Position numbers and translations under genes: made by a program. From Amaurobius ferox (lineage: Eukaryota > Arthropoda > Arachnida > Araneae > Amaurobiidae): 64,000 nt of DNA. The DNA lies in contig OX578147.1 in NCBI GenBank assembly GCA_951213105.1, positions 122,832,442 to 122,896,441 on the forward strand. Direction: 5' to 3'. Positions 1 through 11,735 of this stretch are shown here, piece by piece; position 1 is the stretch's first letter, and each line of letters opens with the position of its first letter. The notes below the pieces were generated by a model that was not told the origin of the DNA, searched no databases, and saw only the letters and a program-made list of their open reading frames with translations.

Positions 1-2655
1 ATCGTGCCCAATTTCCAGTAAAAGTTCCCCAATTCTTAGAGTTCAGAATTAAAATAATAACTAGGCGCATAAAATAGCTATTTTCATAACATTTTCCCGC
101 GTAATTTATTTGGATAACTTGTTTCGTATTGAGGAGAAAAACTTCGACACTATAAAGGTCTTCTCCTGGACCGTTCATTTTGAAACTCAAGCCTTCGACA
201 ATCAATGATTGAAGTTATCTTATCAAATTTCATTTGATTGTTCAATTTATTCACGAAATTCGAAGATAATGATGCTCAAAAATGTAAATATTAAAACCTG
301 AAAGTCGCAATTTGAATCTCCATAACAATTCTTCCATTTTACCTATACTGCTTATTATAATATTTTCCACTTTATTTATTACTATGTATTGCAGGAAAAA
401 AGAGATTAACAAATAATTTACGAATCACTATATATACAAAAATAATTAGAATGATTCATACAATTATTGATGTATACAGTGTCATTGAATACATTATTGT
501 ACCATCATAAAAGCCGGATAAGACTTAATATTACGCTCACAAATTTATCACGTCCATACAGCATTATATTAGACATCCCAATCACAATGCATAACGAGTT
601 AGATAGAGCTGAAACAGTTACGTCACTTATGCTACCTCTCTGTATTTGCGAATTTAATATTTTACCTCCTAACAAACTATCCTACTTCGTCCCCTGCAAT
701 TAACGCTAATAAATTACAACCCTTCGCGAGCAGCTTAATAGATGATCTACAAGTACTAGATATAGGCGATAAAAGTGGCTAATTACATAATTACAGGGCT
801 TAAGTCCAATTAGGGAATCGTTGGTGTCCATTTCGCTTGTAGCACGGAGATTAAGGTAGAATTAATTTATAAAGTAAAGAGGCAGTGATGTAAAATCAAT
901 GTAAATACTAATAAAGAAATCATCACATGTTGCTGTGTAAATAAAATGATAAAAGCAGTAGATCTAAACGGTAACTGAAACACGTCCCAATGCTAAAAGT
1001 ATCGCCATCTAGTGTAACAAATAAGAAGTAAAGTTAGGAACTGCTTTTAATTACAGGAAATATGTTAATATACACAGAATCCGTATACAGAGCACAAGCC
1101 ACATAATTAAAAATTTGAGCAGTATGTAAAAAGCAAATAAGCAAAGTATGTAAAAAGGTACTCCAACATTTTAGTTTTCCAAATATTAATGTTTTGTTCC
1201 TAAAAAATAAAATCAATTTTGAAAAGGATTTTATTTTAGGGGGCTTTAATTTTAATGCCCCCCAAAAATACTGCCCCCCCCCTCCATAAATATTAGTTTT
1301 TAGAAAAACTAAAATTTTAATAGCCAACAATTTAGTTTTGACCCCAAAAAGAAAAACATTTAAGAAAGCACTTTTATTTTTTGAAAAACATCTACATAAG
1401 TAAAAAATTTTGAAATGCTTGGCTATATTTTCTTTAATTTATCTTCTTTTCATTTGCTCTTTTTCTTTCCGAAGTTCCGAAAGTTTTAAATAAATTTTTG
1501 TCGGTATTCGTAATTAAATGAGAATTATTTTCAAATTTGTTAAAATATTTTTAGAAACTTCGAACCTTAGACCCTTTACATTTCGTGGTCTACTTCCCTC
1601 TGTAGAGTGAAGACAAGTATGAAATGAAGACATTGTTAGACGCATGCTTACGCGTTTCGCATCGTGCTTGAAAGCGACCCTCGTTTTCCAAACTATTTAG
1701 CAAATAATGAATATTTTGTGCAAAATTATTTTTTTATTTATCATAAAAATAAGTTTAATTAATCACTAATAACTTAATACGTATAATTATTATAATAACA
1801 ATAAAATGTCTAAAAATAGAAATGTCTTTCTAATAAATTTACACTTATTCTTTAGTTTTTAAGTATTCAGTCTATATAAATGAAAGGGGTATTTACATTT
1901 AACAAAGTCTATTTAGTAAGCTGCTTCGGTAAATCATAATCCATAGGTTGTTTGTTGGTTTATGTTTTCTGTAATACGCATAGATGTATGAAGTATATTT
2001 TGAAAAGATCGAAATTTGAATACGAGTTTTAAATGCTATTTGATAATTTTAGAACATGAGCAAACAATTTTAGCATGATGGCTGCATGTGTGCTGTAAAA
2101 AATGTTTAATTTTGCTCAAAATATATTTATCCGAAATTTTTAAACTTGCAAACATGAGGCTTGTTCATCTCTGCTGTTTAGATTTTCGTTTGAATTGAGA
2201 TAATGAAACTAGTATCTTCTTTTTTTCCATAATGAGCTGTAAAAATAGAAGGAGTGAAGTAAAAGAAAAAATGTGATTACTTTTATTAGACAAATATTTC
2301 CGCTTTATGTGATTTATAGCGAATGTTTGTGTTTGAATTACTCATGGGGAATATAACTCCAAACTGAACATATTTAACGTTACTTCTTAGATTTTCTAAC
2401 TAGCTCTATATTTAACTCAAAATAGTTAAACTACACATAGCACGGTATTACACTGGGATCTCCATCAATGTATCATTAACAACATCTAGAAATATATATC
2501 TCAATTATATTAGCTACGGTTCCGGATTGTAGCTGAGAGCCATCAATCCTCTAGTTAAAATTTGAATATCTATTATTATTATTTTCGACTTGCTACAGTA
2601 GCATAAGTAATGAGTCTCTTAATAGTAAATGCCGATAGCGAATAAAATATTATAT
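1..2655. other. AT-rich non-coding stretch
   Basis: No protein similarity is visible on either strand; the longest open frames (under 100 codons) have low-complexity, AT-driven composition. The stretch holds one copy of a three-copy dispersed repeat (listed separately), runs of G and C around 1237-1285, and a motif near 1560-1620 that faintly resembles the 3' end of the GAAAGTA-hairpin family. I see no RNA gene or promoter I could defend. Confidence 0.6.
590..845 (+). repeat. Dispersed repeat, three-copy family (copy 1)
   Basis: This block aligns by eye with about 4435-4562 and 5385-5590. Shared landmarks in order are GCGAATTTAATATT, TTAACGYTAATAAATTAC, a block reading AATAGATGATCTACAAG, then CTAGATATAGGCGATAAAAG, and finally a GTTGGTGTCCATTT end. 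Copies 1 and 3 are complete over this span, and copy 2 breaks off at a SINE. There is no coding potential or clear terminal inverted repeat, so the class is unknown. All copies lie in the same orientation within 5 kb, so local duplication is as likely as transposition. Confidence 0.7.
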
Positions 2656-3995
2656 CCTACTAGTAGCATACCCGTTCTTCGTACGGAGTATATAATATAA
2701 AGAAACTTAATTCGCAACCATGTGCAAATTCTGTTAATATATTAAATTTATTGATCCTAAAGAGTTAAGAATATCTGTTCTCACTATGCAAAATTATCTT
2801 CACGGGCAGATCTGAAGAATAAAACATCCTGGCCCCTTTTGTAAGCAAATTTACACAAAAAAGGAATTGAATCAATATATGCAACCCTATACTACTTATA
2901 TTGTCGCACATTAGAAAATATGCCTGTGTGTTAGTAGAAGATTACCCGTATTACAATATGAGTCTCAAAAATCTTTGCCAAAATAAGAGAGATGACGTAA
3001 AAAATTGAAAATATCAATAATCCCCGTACTCTTTATACCAGAAGGTCGATTCCAATATATGCCAATATATAACAAAACATATGCCAATATACCTGTACTA
3101 CTTATATTCTCGTAGATTAGAAGATATACCCGTGTATTTGTAGAAGATTACTCGTACAACGTACAAATATGAGTTTAAACAATTTTTTGTCGTAATAAAA
3201 CAATTGCATAATAACTTGAAAATATCAATAATCCCTGAATCAATAATCCCCTAAAATATCAATAATAATAACGTTTAAACCTGAAGACCGCAATTGATAT
3301 TATCCAGTCAAAAATGCTATAAGAAAAAATCAAATCGTTCTTTCCTAAAATATATTTTTATATCCATTTATTTATTATTCAAATCGAAAAAATAATAATT
3401 AAAATTAACAGAAAGATTTAATTTAATTGCGTTTCTGAGCAACATGATATAAGATAGAATCTTCCTCATAAACTGCGAAATTAAATAACCATTTTGATTT
3501 CTTTATACTTTTCATTGTTAAGAAAAGCTGAACAATGAAAAGTATACCATGGAGACTGGAAATAAACCATGGAGATAGATTTCCCATTTAAATCATGTTT
3601 CAAACAATTCATGTTTTCAGAAAGTGACTAATTAGCGCAAAATATCTCCCATCAAACTCAGAGATTAAATTTTTATTCACTTTCAAACGATTTTCAAGCT
3701 TTTCATTTGGATGAACCACCGAGTTAGAGAGTAGAACTCTTAGGGAAAAGTTTCGTGTTTCATTAATATCTCGACAACCCCTGGTCTTAGATACTCGAAA
3801 CTTGGGCTAAATTTATGGGAGGCTATTTCAAGGCTATCCACAACATTTCATCAAATTCGATTCAGCCGTTCTCCTGTGATGACGGGACAAATAGACAGAC
3901 AGATATTCAATTTTATTTATATAGATTATATAATTACTTTTTTATGTTTGAAAATAATTGGATTTCAGACTGTATAAAAATAGAGATTATAACAT
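2656..3995. repeat. Probable degraded repeat element of unknown class
   Basis: The left side carries a short motif around a CGTACGG palindrome (2685-2700). Related lines recur at about 2925-2975 and 3110-3165 (AGAAGATTACCCGT and AGAAGATTACTCGT types), so the block is internally repetitive. The right end, about 3835-3990, has the layout typical of arthropod interspersed repeats: a CAAATTCGATTCAGCCG block, a short GACAGACAGA run and a TATATAGATTATATAA end. Small ORFs here (for example 3815-3997) are products of this repeat. I cannot assign it to a superfamily. Confidence 0.5.
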
Positions 3996-4562
3996 AAGAA
4001 GATTATATTTTAAATTATATTAGTGGTAGCTATTACATTCCTATTGCATTACAAAATTTAGAAAACTGCCTATTTTTTGTGCTACGACGTCTTAAAAAAT
4101 TGAGATCCATTTCTAAAATTGAAACATATTTTTGCTCTCCAAGACAGTAATGGATTTGACACACACATTATGTACTGTAAATCTGATTTCAGCAATTAAT
4201 CTATTTGTGTTTAATTGGATTATAAATAACAGACCCGAAAAGTGGTTTAAGACTATGTTATGCTTGTAAACAACTTATTCAAATCAGGCAACAACTCTCG
4301 GCACGAGATCAAATCATGATACAATCTCGAACAATTCGGAGTGATTACTGCAATTACTTAAGCACCGATGACACCAGGTAACGAAGCAAATATGATAGTT
4401 GCTTCAGATCTAATATTGTCATTCCGAATTTCGAATAGAGCATTTTACCGCCTAACAAAACACTTCAATACTACAATTAACGTTAATAATTACAACCACT
4501 CGAGGAAGCGTAATATACGATCCAAAAGAGCTTAGATACAGAGTATAAAAGAGACTAATTAT
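3996..4562. other. Non-coding; contains dispersed-repeat copy 2
   Basis: Positions 3996-4430 show nothing recognisable. Positions about 4435-4562 are the second copy of the three-copy dispersed repeat, sharing ACAATTAACGTTAATAATTAC and a degraded CTTAGATACAGAGTATAAAAG block. The copy stops abruptly at about 4562, where SINE sequence begins. Confidence 0.6.
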
Positions 4563-4776
4563 ATGAATAAAGGCCTAAATCTGTGTATGCAACTTATATT
4601 TTCTGGAGAATTGAACTGCTGGATAGGTACGCCATGTATTCCAGTTGAGGAGCTCCTAGTCAAAATGACTTTAACACTTGAGTATGTACCATTATTAAAA
4701 GAACTTCCCACGCCGGGAATCGAACTCGGGCCTCCTGGGTGAGAGTCAGATATCCTAACCACTAAACCACGTGGAA
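4563..4776 (-). mobile_element. tRNA-Glu-derived SINE
   Basis: On the minus strand a tRNA-like head (4705-4776) runs without a break into about 140 bp of unrelated body that ends near 4563. Internal A and B box promoter sequences (TGGTTTAGTGGTTAGG and GTTCGATTCC) are intact by eye, so it could be read by RNA polymerase III. The element lies inside a copy of an older dispersed repeat, as expected for an inserted retroposon. I see no clean target-site duplication. The small minus-strand open frame across it is not a gene. Confidence 0.7.
4705..4776 (-). tRNA. tRNA-Glu(CTC)-like sequence, probably a SINE head rather than a working tRNA
   Basis: The minus strand folds as a 72-nt cloverleaf. The acceptor stem has seven pairs (TTCCACG with CGTGGGA, one G-U), followed by discriminator A. 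The D arm is of normal form, the anticodon loop is CTCTCAC (anticodon CTC, glutamate), and the T loop is TTCGATT. Two defects are visible: an A-C mismatch closing the anticodon loop and one A-C mismatch in the T stem. Together with the attached SINE body and no T-run directly after position 4705, these point to a retroposon head. A functional gene is possible but less likely. Confidence 0.55.
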
Positions 4777-5384
4777 CTTAATGGATAAGGAAGCAACGAG
4801 ATATAATTAAATAGTTTCTTTAAAAATTATTATTGGCTGATATTTAGGTTTCTGGTGTTTTGTTTTAAATGAAATGTATTATACAACATGTATTTATCGG
4901 AAATCATAGTATATTTTCTACATGTACAGGAAATTAGAAGGTGTTATATATAGTAAAATTCCTGGTTTTGCGAATTTACCATATTTAGTTAGTTATGAAG
5001 AATTTTGTTTATAACGAAGTCTTCAAATTTAACTAAGAATGGTTTACAAATTTACCAAATAAAATATAGATTAATGTTATTCAAACTTAAAGGAAAATTT
5101 TAGAGAAATTATACCTAAAATTCAAGTATGATTATAAGAAACTTTCCCGTAATAGCAATTGGTTACTATATATGTCGTTTCCGAGTTGGAAGACTTTTAA
5201 GGCAGGTAAAGAAATATTAGGTATATGCAACAATATTTTATTATTTTTAGAATTCGGACATATTAGAAGCAGATCATACCATGTTCCAACATCATATTAT
5301 TTATATTCTGCTTGAATATTATGTTGCGCACCAAATATGCTTCATAATAAAGCCAGACTAATAAATTCTTCCTCGTATAAACCA
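4777..5384. other. AT-rich non-coding stretch
   Basis: Nothing recognisable: no open frame above noise, no tandem repeat and no RNA fold that stands out. Confidence 0.6.
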
Positions 5385-5590
5385 GTCCTTTCTAACTGCG
5401 AATTTAATATTTACTCACCAAAGCAAAACATTTCGTTGCTGTAACCAACGTTAATAAATTACGCCCACTTATGAGCAGCATAATAGATGATCTACAAGCT
5501 ACTAGATATAGGCGATAAAAGTCGATAATTATATGATTATAGAGTTTGTCCAGTTAGGGAACCGTTGGTGTCCATTTTGCTAGAAACTTT
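5385..5590 (+). repeat. Dispersed repeat, three-copy family (copy 3)
   Basis: It is collinear with 645-840: GCGAATTTAATATT, then AACGTTAATAAATTAC, TAATAGATGATCTACAAG, TAGATATAGGCGATAAAAG, and the GTTGGTGTCCATTTTGCT end. It is roughly four-fifths identical to copy 1 by eye, and copy 1 differs mainly by substitutions and small gaps. Confidence 0.7.
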
Positions 5591-6840
5591 TTATATTTAG
5601 GGAGACGTGAATTGTCAAATAAGCATGTTAGCTTAAATATTTTATTAAATATGTATCCTTATTTTTAACAAGTTTCAGATTACGAAACTTAATTTGAAGT
5701 ACCCCCCCCCCCCCTCAATAGCAATAGAAAGACATTTTCTAACTAAAATTTAAATTACAGATGAAAATAAATGTCTCACACTGACATGTATGACTCATAT
5801 TTACATGGATAAGCAATATATTGTCAAAAATGCCCCTAAAACGCACTTTGAAATTTTGTGCTTCTGGGTGCTTTGTTTTTTTCCCACTTCACTATGGGTT
5901 TTTTTTTCCCACTTCACTGTGGTTCTATTCGTTCATTCTCTAAAAAGTTGCCTATTGTTGAGTTTGTAAGATTGTAATCAAAAGCTTTTTGATAATTGTG
6001 CCATTCTTCGGTTGATTGCTGGTTCTTCCACAATTACTCCCATCAAGATTTTTGAATTTCTGTTTAAAAGCTGCTTGGGGATTTTCCGGTTATAACTTTA
6101 AACTGTACTAACCGTATTTTATTTATTTATTTATTTATTTATTTATTCTCTTTCCAAGACGATCTCAGGCTTTACTCTTGGAAAGTTTTTATGGTCAGCT
6201 TTGGTCTTGGAAAGTTTTATGACCTTGGTTAACATACCGAAAGCATCCCAAAACTACAATATAAGACATTGCATCTCATATAAATTTGGAAAATTGCAAT
6301 ATGTAAACCCGAACTTCGAATTGAAACTTGCATCTTCAGGACTATTTATTGTGTTACAATGTTTATTGTTATCATTTGAAATAATTGAATGATATGCAAA
6401 ATATACAGGTTAAAGGAACATAGTCTACGGATTTTAAATTATATTGATAAGAAGAAAAAATATCATACTATACTTTGGAAACATTAAATGAAATGGAGGC
6501 ATGACGGAACATAAAAATGACTGGACAGACATGTTTAGGTGATAAAAGTCATGTAGAATAAAATATGAAGCAGAAACAGAAACGGTAAAAGGCGACATCG
6601 TTGGGGCTATAAAGATAGAGACATTGTCAGCGATTGAAATTAAAGATGCGAAAACAATTTGGGAATGTGAATGAAATGGACTTATAAGAAAAATCATTAC
6701 CCTAATTATGGAATTAATTCAAACTGTATGTGCATGCTTGTAGAATAGATGGATAATGAAAAAATCACGCAAAAATTTATTTGTGAATATGTTTCTTCTA
6801 AATATTTTCGTATTTCTAATTGAAAAATTAACTGGAATGC
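5591..6840. other. Non-coding, simple-sequence tracts
   Basis: It contains a poly-C run of about 13 bases at 5702-5714, a short direct repeat of the TTCCCACTTCACT type at 5881-5925, and a TTTA microsatellite at about 6119-6147. The sequence CTTGGAAAGTTTT occurs twice around 6178 and 6209. No gene is recognised. Confidence 0.6.
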
Positions 6841-7520
6841 TTAACTCTCTCATACCAAAATCCATTCTTAAATAACTTGTGATTTTTTTTTTTTTTTTGC
6901 AAGAAAAATTTTGGTAAACCTCAATAATTAGTCCAAACGATAAAATTTGGTAAACCTCATCATTAGTCCAAACGATAAAAATGTACCATGTTAACTTTCA
7001 TTTTAAAGGGATAATAAAATATTTCGATTGATGCCAAGTCTGACAATGTACGGTCTTGGGATGTCAAGTTTGACAATGTACCCCCCTCAGAAGGACCTAA
7101 TGACATCATAACAAAAATTATATCTCTGATATTTTCCATTACAATTATTGAAACTGTTACGTTTAATGATTATTGGACCATAAATATCTTCTTTTATACA
7201 TAATTATGTCAATTTTTTTTCCTATGCTGCCGTGCTCAGGAAATATAAAATTTAAAATACATTTCGAAGTTTTGGCTCAAATTTCAAACATTCTATCGAC
7301 ATTAAGTTCCGTTAATTAGATAATCCGTTAATTTTTGTAGCAGCTATCATGAACACAAAAAATTGACCGCAATACAAACAGACAGACGGACATCACTCTA
7401 AAAATTATCAAAACTTGCTCAGGAGGTCCGAACACATATTTTGGAATGTAATATTGTAATCGAAAATCTTCGTGAAAATAATACTTTCTCTATTCTCTAT
7501 TCTATAGTATAAGAAAGTAA
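6841..7520 (+). repeat. GAAAGTA-hairpin dispersed repeat, copy at 7 kb
   Basis: It aligns by eye with 59570-60045. Shared blocks are CTAATGACATCATAAC / CTATAATGACGTCACGAAC, a TTGAAACTGTTA / TTGAAACCGTTA block, CATAATTATGTCAA, ACAGACAGACGGACAT, and the closing hairpin TACTTTCT...AGAAAGTA (7480-7515). A 36-bp unit is tandemly doubled at about 6910-6982 in this copy only. There is no coding capacity. The terminal palindrome after a GACGGACAT block is shared with several other loci in the window. The class is unknown. Confidence 0.6.
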
Positions 7521-7994
7521 AAATCAAAATTAGATAACAGTTAATAAAAATAACTTTGACAAAAACGGTGTAAGCCCTTTTTAAATCATAGTACATTTAA
7601 ATCGAGAAGAATAATTCAAATTTGAAATGCTTGGATACATTATTATGAAACTAAGGCGAAAATTATATGCTGTCCAAATAAAGGATGTGTAAACGCCTCA
7701 CAAATTATATCCAACAGTGAAATAATAAAAATGAGAATTGAATTCCATGTCTCTCATTTAATCCTAGACATATGATTGGCTGAGACATGGACCGCTGCTG
7801 TTGACGTCATCAAAGTAGTCCTGTTGTTTCAGAAGATTCCTTTCTACTAATGGCTTTATAATGATGCCTCGCACGTCACACCTGTAGCTGATTTAAGTCA
7901 GCCCCGTTTTGCTTAGCAATGCTTTCGCAGTCACAATTTTGGCAAAAGATCTGCATAGCGTTTGTACTGTTAGACGAGCAGAAGTAGACTAAAA
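7521..7994. other. Non-coding
   Basis: No gene is recognised. Positions 7795-7880 carry TGACGTCATC and CTACTAATGGCTTTATAATG, a pair of short motifs seen again at about 50978-51025, so a relic of a further dispersed repeat may be present. Confidence 0.5.
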
Positions 7995-8051
7995 TATTTT
8001 TCTGCTTTAAAGTTTCAGTATAAGTATCTGAAACTTTAAAGCAGAAAAATA
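7995..8051. repeat. Perfect 24-bp inverted repeat (short hairpin)
   Basis: The left arm 7995-8018 and right arm 8028-8051 are perfect reverse complements around a 9-nt spacer. The arms include CTGCTTTAAAGTTTCAG. A transcript would fold into a 24-bp stem. There is no T-run terminator or coding frame nearby. Confidence 0.85.
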
Positions 8052-8547
8052 GGAATCAGGATATCAGGAAATATAAATATTTGTATTTTAATAATTCTAA
8101 TTAAAATTCGGCATACTACATAAGCTATTTTGAGTTGCCTGATCTTTAAAAAAATATCATTTTCTTAAACAGACAAAAATGAATGTTTCGAAATGAGTTT
8201 GATATAGAAAAACAAATATATAATGGATATTTGTGATATAGTGGTCTAAAATACTGTATATGATCTAGAGCCATTTGACGGAGATATCATTTTCTGAGTG
8301 TAATTTCCATTTGACTGGGATTTATTTCTTTCAATATATAATAGATATATGTGAAATTAAAAAGCATTTTAAAAGGAATTTAAATGTTATTTGATGCTTG
8401 CAAGCAATTTGACGGGGAACAGGTTTTATTCTGATCCATCGAGACTTGAAATAATCCAGTAATTCATAAACTACTATTATAGGTTATAAATAGTTTAATT
8501 AATTCGTAAATATTCCTCTTATAATAAATCTTTTATAAAAATTGTAC
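8052..8547. other. AT-rich non-coding stretch
   Basis: Repeated short phrases occur (TATAATGGATATTTGTGATATAG at 8218 and TATAATAGATATATGTGA at 8337, each near a CATTTGACGG or CATTTGACTGGG motif), suggesting an old diverged tandem repeat of about 110-120 bp. No gene is recognised. Confidence 0.5.
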
Positions 8548-9120
8548 ACTTATAATATCGAACATGGAACAGAATCTAACGGAGACAGTTTTTCAATTTT
8601 CCTCGTGGGAATGTAAAAGTATTTCCAGGATTTCTAGAAGCCCACCCGTTGATCTAGAAGGCTAACTTTTTGCACACTTACATTATTTATCACGGGGCTT
8701 ATTCTAACGAAGTCGAATTTTTATTTGTTCCCCCTGGGGGCGTAAAAAATGGACCTTTTTCTTTAAATCCTTTCATATCCTCTCTAGAAGTTCACCCCGG
8801 TAGCCTAGAACGCTTAATATTTGCACACTTATGGTATCAACCACGAGACAGAACTTCATAGAGCCCGCATTTCGATTCCGAGGAGGGACAAAATGTGGTC
8901 CAAATTTCAATCCCGAATTTCGAGGAGGTACAAAATGTGGTCCAAATTTTAATCCCGAATTTCGAGAAGGCACGAAATGTGTGTCTGTGTAAGGGGGTGA
9001 GATCGAAATATATTTCTATACAATATAGAAGACCCTCGGTGACCTAGATAACTTAGACTTTGTAGACATATAATAACGACCACGAAACAGAGCCTAACTG
9101 AGCCGGATTTTCAATTAATA
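8548..9120 (+). repeat. Small diverged tandem satellite with an embedded 42-bp repeat
   Basis: Four units begin at about 8548, 8676, 8827 and 9067. Each opens with a short ACTTA or ATAATA phrase, then a CGAACATGGAACAGA / CACGAGACAGAAC / CACGAAACAGAGCC phrase, and ends with a CTAGAAG...TTTGCACAC type phrase. In the third unit a 42-bp sequence containing GAATTTCGAGGAGG and ACAAAATGTGGTCCAAATTT is tandemly repeated about three times (8870-8982). This repetition produces a fake repetitive protein on the minus strand. Confidence 0.65.
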
Positions 9121-9696
9121 CAATTACTTTCACCGCTAAGCGCTTTACATTTCAAAGCAAAATAAAACTTGTTTCAACCAAAAATTTTAATAATATTAGT
9201 ACCCCTTCCTTTGACAGGCTGAAATACTAGCATGAAATAAATGAGACAGAAAACCATCAAAATTTTAAAATGGTTACCGGAAATTTTGAAGTTTGATAAA
9301 GCAAAGAGAAAATCAAACTGCAATCTGGAGACAGAAATTAATACCACACATCCAAAGAACGATTTTTTTTTTGTTAAAAAACTCACGTGATTTGGTGCAT
9401 CTTTTAAATTGTTCACAGAAAGATATCTATTCAAGAATTTTGAATAAATAAAAATTTGGATTCCACATTCCAGCATTTAAAGATTATATTTTTGACACTG
9501 AATGCATTACAGTATTTACACGGTTAGAAATATCGGATATAATTTAAATCTGAATTAAAACCTCGAATAAGTAATAGTGGATAAAATTGATATCAAATAT
9601 CAATCAGCTACTAATTAATATCACGCTCCAAGTTTTGGGTGAGTCTCACTTGCACTTAGACACTTTTTACCACTTACTGTTTTAATAAGAGTAACC
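9121..9696. other. AT-rich non-coding stretch
   Basis: Nothing recognisable. A 100-codon open frame on the minus strand (9174-9476) has no domain or composition that I would trust. Confidence 0.5.
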
Positions 9697-11735
9697 GTCA
9701 CATGCACACACAACTAGGGCCGCCTTATATTTTGCCGGAGCCTGTAGGCAAGATTAAAGCCTGGCCTCCCCTCCCCCCTCTACAACTTCTATAGTAAAAA
9801 ATTATACATTGAGCACGAAAGATGACCCCAGCATTTGCCTACTTTGCCTATATGGTCTCAACATATTGCCTCACGAAATGAGCTGCGGGTTTACTAGGCT
9901 TTTATGGGCACAGGATGGCCCAATTGTTAAGGCACGGGAATTACACTAGGAAGACCCGACTTCGATTCCCTGAGCTGGTCCAAACTACCCTTGTGTATAC
10001 ACGGAGTGCGAGCATATTATATATGTGGGTTCAAAAGTCCTTCCGATGGGTTAGTAGCAGGAGAAGGAGGGTAACGACCCCTGTGGAACCAATACCACTC
10101 AGTTCTGATCTAAATTAGATGGTATTAGGCAAAGTCAGACGTCTACCATGGTGTACTTGGAGACTTTGGACCATAAAAAGCTCCAATCGTTCCCTTTAAA
10201 TCAGAGACTTTTTTTATGGTCTTGTACTGGTTGTACCAGAGAAGTGGAATTAGTAACAACAACTAGGTCCTTATTCCATAATGATGAAAGACGCGTTTAT
10301 ATCAAATTAAGTTTACCGAATTCTTTAGAAGAAAGCATAAACCCATAATCTGTGTAAAACTGAACTTTGAAAAATATATGCTGTAGGTTCTAATTCGAGA
10401 TTTGATTCCATCCGTTAAAAATTAAAATTATATCCGGCTCATTAATTTTTAAACAACTACAGATTAGTCAAAGTCGGCAAAAGAAGATGTTATCATGCTT
10501 TAGAACATTTTTCCTGAAATACAGTCTACTATTAACACAGTCAAGAATCATATATGTCTATTCTAAAATAGAATTCTGCCTCCCCATCATAAAATGAAAT
10601 GATTTTACAATGCTTATTTAATTCCATTTTGAAATTTGTAAATTTTTAAAATACAAATCATTACGACACGAAATTTTTTCCGGATTTGAAAGAAATGTTA
10701 GTTACTCTTCATTCAAAGAAATGAGCAAAACTTTGAAAATGGCAAAAATAGCGTAATACTCTTACTTTAATCTTCCATCTTTATGATATTCTTTATTACA
10801 CGGAAAAGTAATTAGGATACGGGTGAAAACTCTCACTGAACATAATTAGATTGAGCAAGAATAGCGATTATGAGACTACCTTTGTGGTAGAAGAAAAATG
10901 TTACCTGGTAAATTAATCAAATACGGATGTGACTAGAAAAGATGATTTAAATTAGTTCATTGATGTTGTGCCCGACTTTATGTGTGGGATTAAAAAATAA
11001 TGTAATACGGAATTTTCAACTGTTATTGTATTTGATTGATAATACAAAAATATTTTCTAGCCAAATTTACTAAAATCCGAATAAAACTTGTTTATTTTTT
11101 CTTTTATGAAGAACAATGAAATGTACCTGACGTTGTTCAGGATTTAAGATGCAAAGTTCTGAATAAAACTTCACCATAACTCGCAATAAATTCTCGAAAA
11201 CCAAAGAACGCTTTAACGTTAGTGTATAAGATGATAAAAATGACTGTGCCGGTGTACACACGATTACGTCATAACTGCTGCCCTATTTCAAACGCTCTTA
11301 ACTGCAATATTTTTCTTGCATTAGTTCCGCATAACGTAGCTAACACATGTATTTAACTGCATATAACACATGTATTTCTGGATTGCAGTTATATATGTAT
11401 TATATTTTATTTGTCAATTTAACGATTTTATGTTATCGCAGATAATCCGACTGTTCATAGGTAAACTTTTGTTTCACTGTTTCTGATTGCGTATAGAAGC
11501 TCATGTTTTTCAACTCTTATTGCTTTGCCATTGTTGAAGGACGTTATAACGTCCAGAAGCCCTCTGGCCTAATTGTAATTTTATTTTAATGTCTTGAATG
11601 GTGTAAAATTACAAAAAAAATACTTTTTGCTTTTAAAAATATTATCTTTACTGTTTATAATGTATAATTCATTTTCATTATAGAAGATAAGAATTTCAGT
11701 CCAAGGGCCATATTTTAAGATTGGTCTTCGTTACT
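9697..11735. repeat. Left arm of a large inverted duplication
   Basis: This arm is matched in reverse complement by 13733-15808. Landmarks pair in order: ACTAGGGCCGCCTTAT (9714) with ATAAGGCGGCCCTAGT (about 15795); TGAGCACGAAAGATGACC with its mate near 15700; CTAGTTGTTGTTACTA on the right with TAGTAACAACAACTAG on the left (10252); GATAATCCGACTGTTC (11443) with GAACAGTCGGATTATC (13998); and AGAATTTCAGTCC (11689) with GGACTGAAATTC (13770). Identity looks like about 80 percent, so the duplication is old. It contains a SINE and a block of a second dispersed family (10800-10980). Confidence 0.85.
9906..10130 (+). mobile_element. tRNA-derived SINE, second family (copy in left arm)
   Basis: It has a tRNA-like head with an A-box-like GGCCCAATTGTTAAGG and a B-box-like CTTCGATTCC, and a body with GGAGAAGGAGGGTAACGACC, CCTGTGGAACC and a CAGTTCTGATCTAAATTAG line. 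The same order of blocks occurs at 15400-15612 and 61146-61425 on the minus strand. The 67-codon open frame across it is a by-product. The head is too decayed to name the parent tRNA. Confidence 0.65.

Noticed and set aside
8773..8973. Minus-strand ORF with a repeated 14-residue motif
   Set aside because: It is a by-product of the 42-bp tandem repeat inside a satellite unit.
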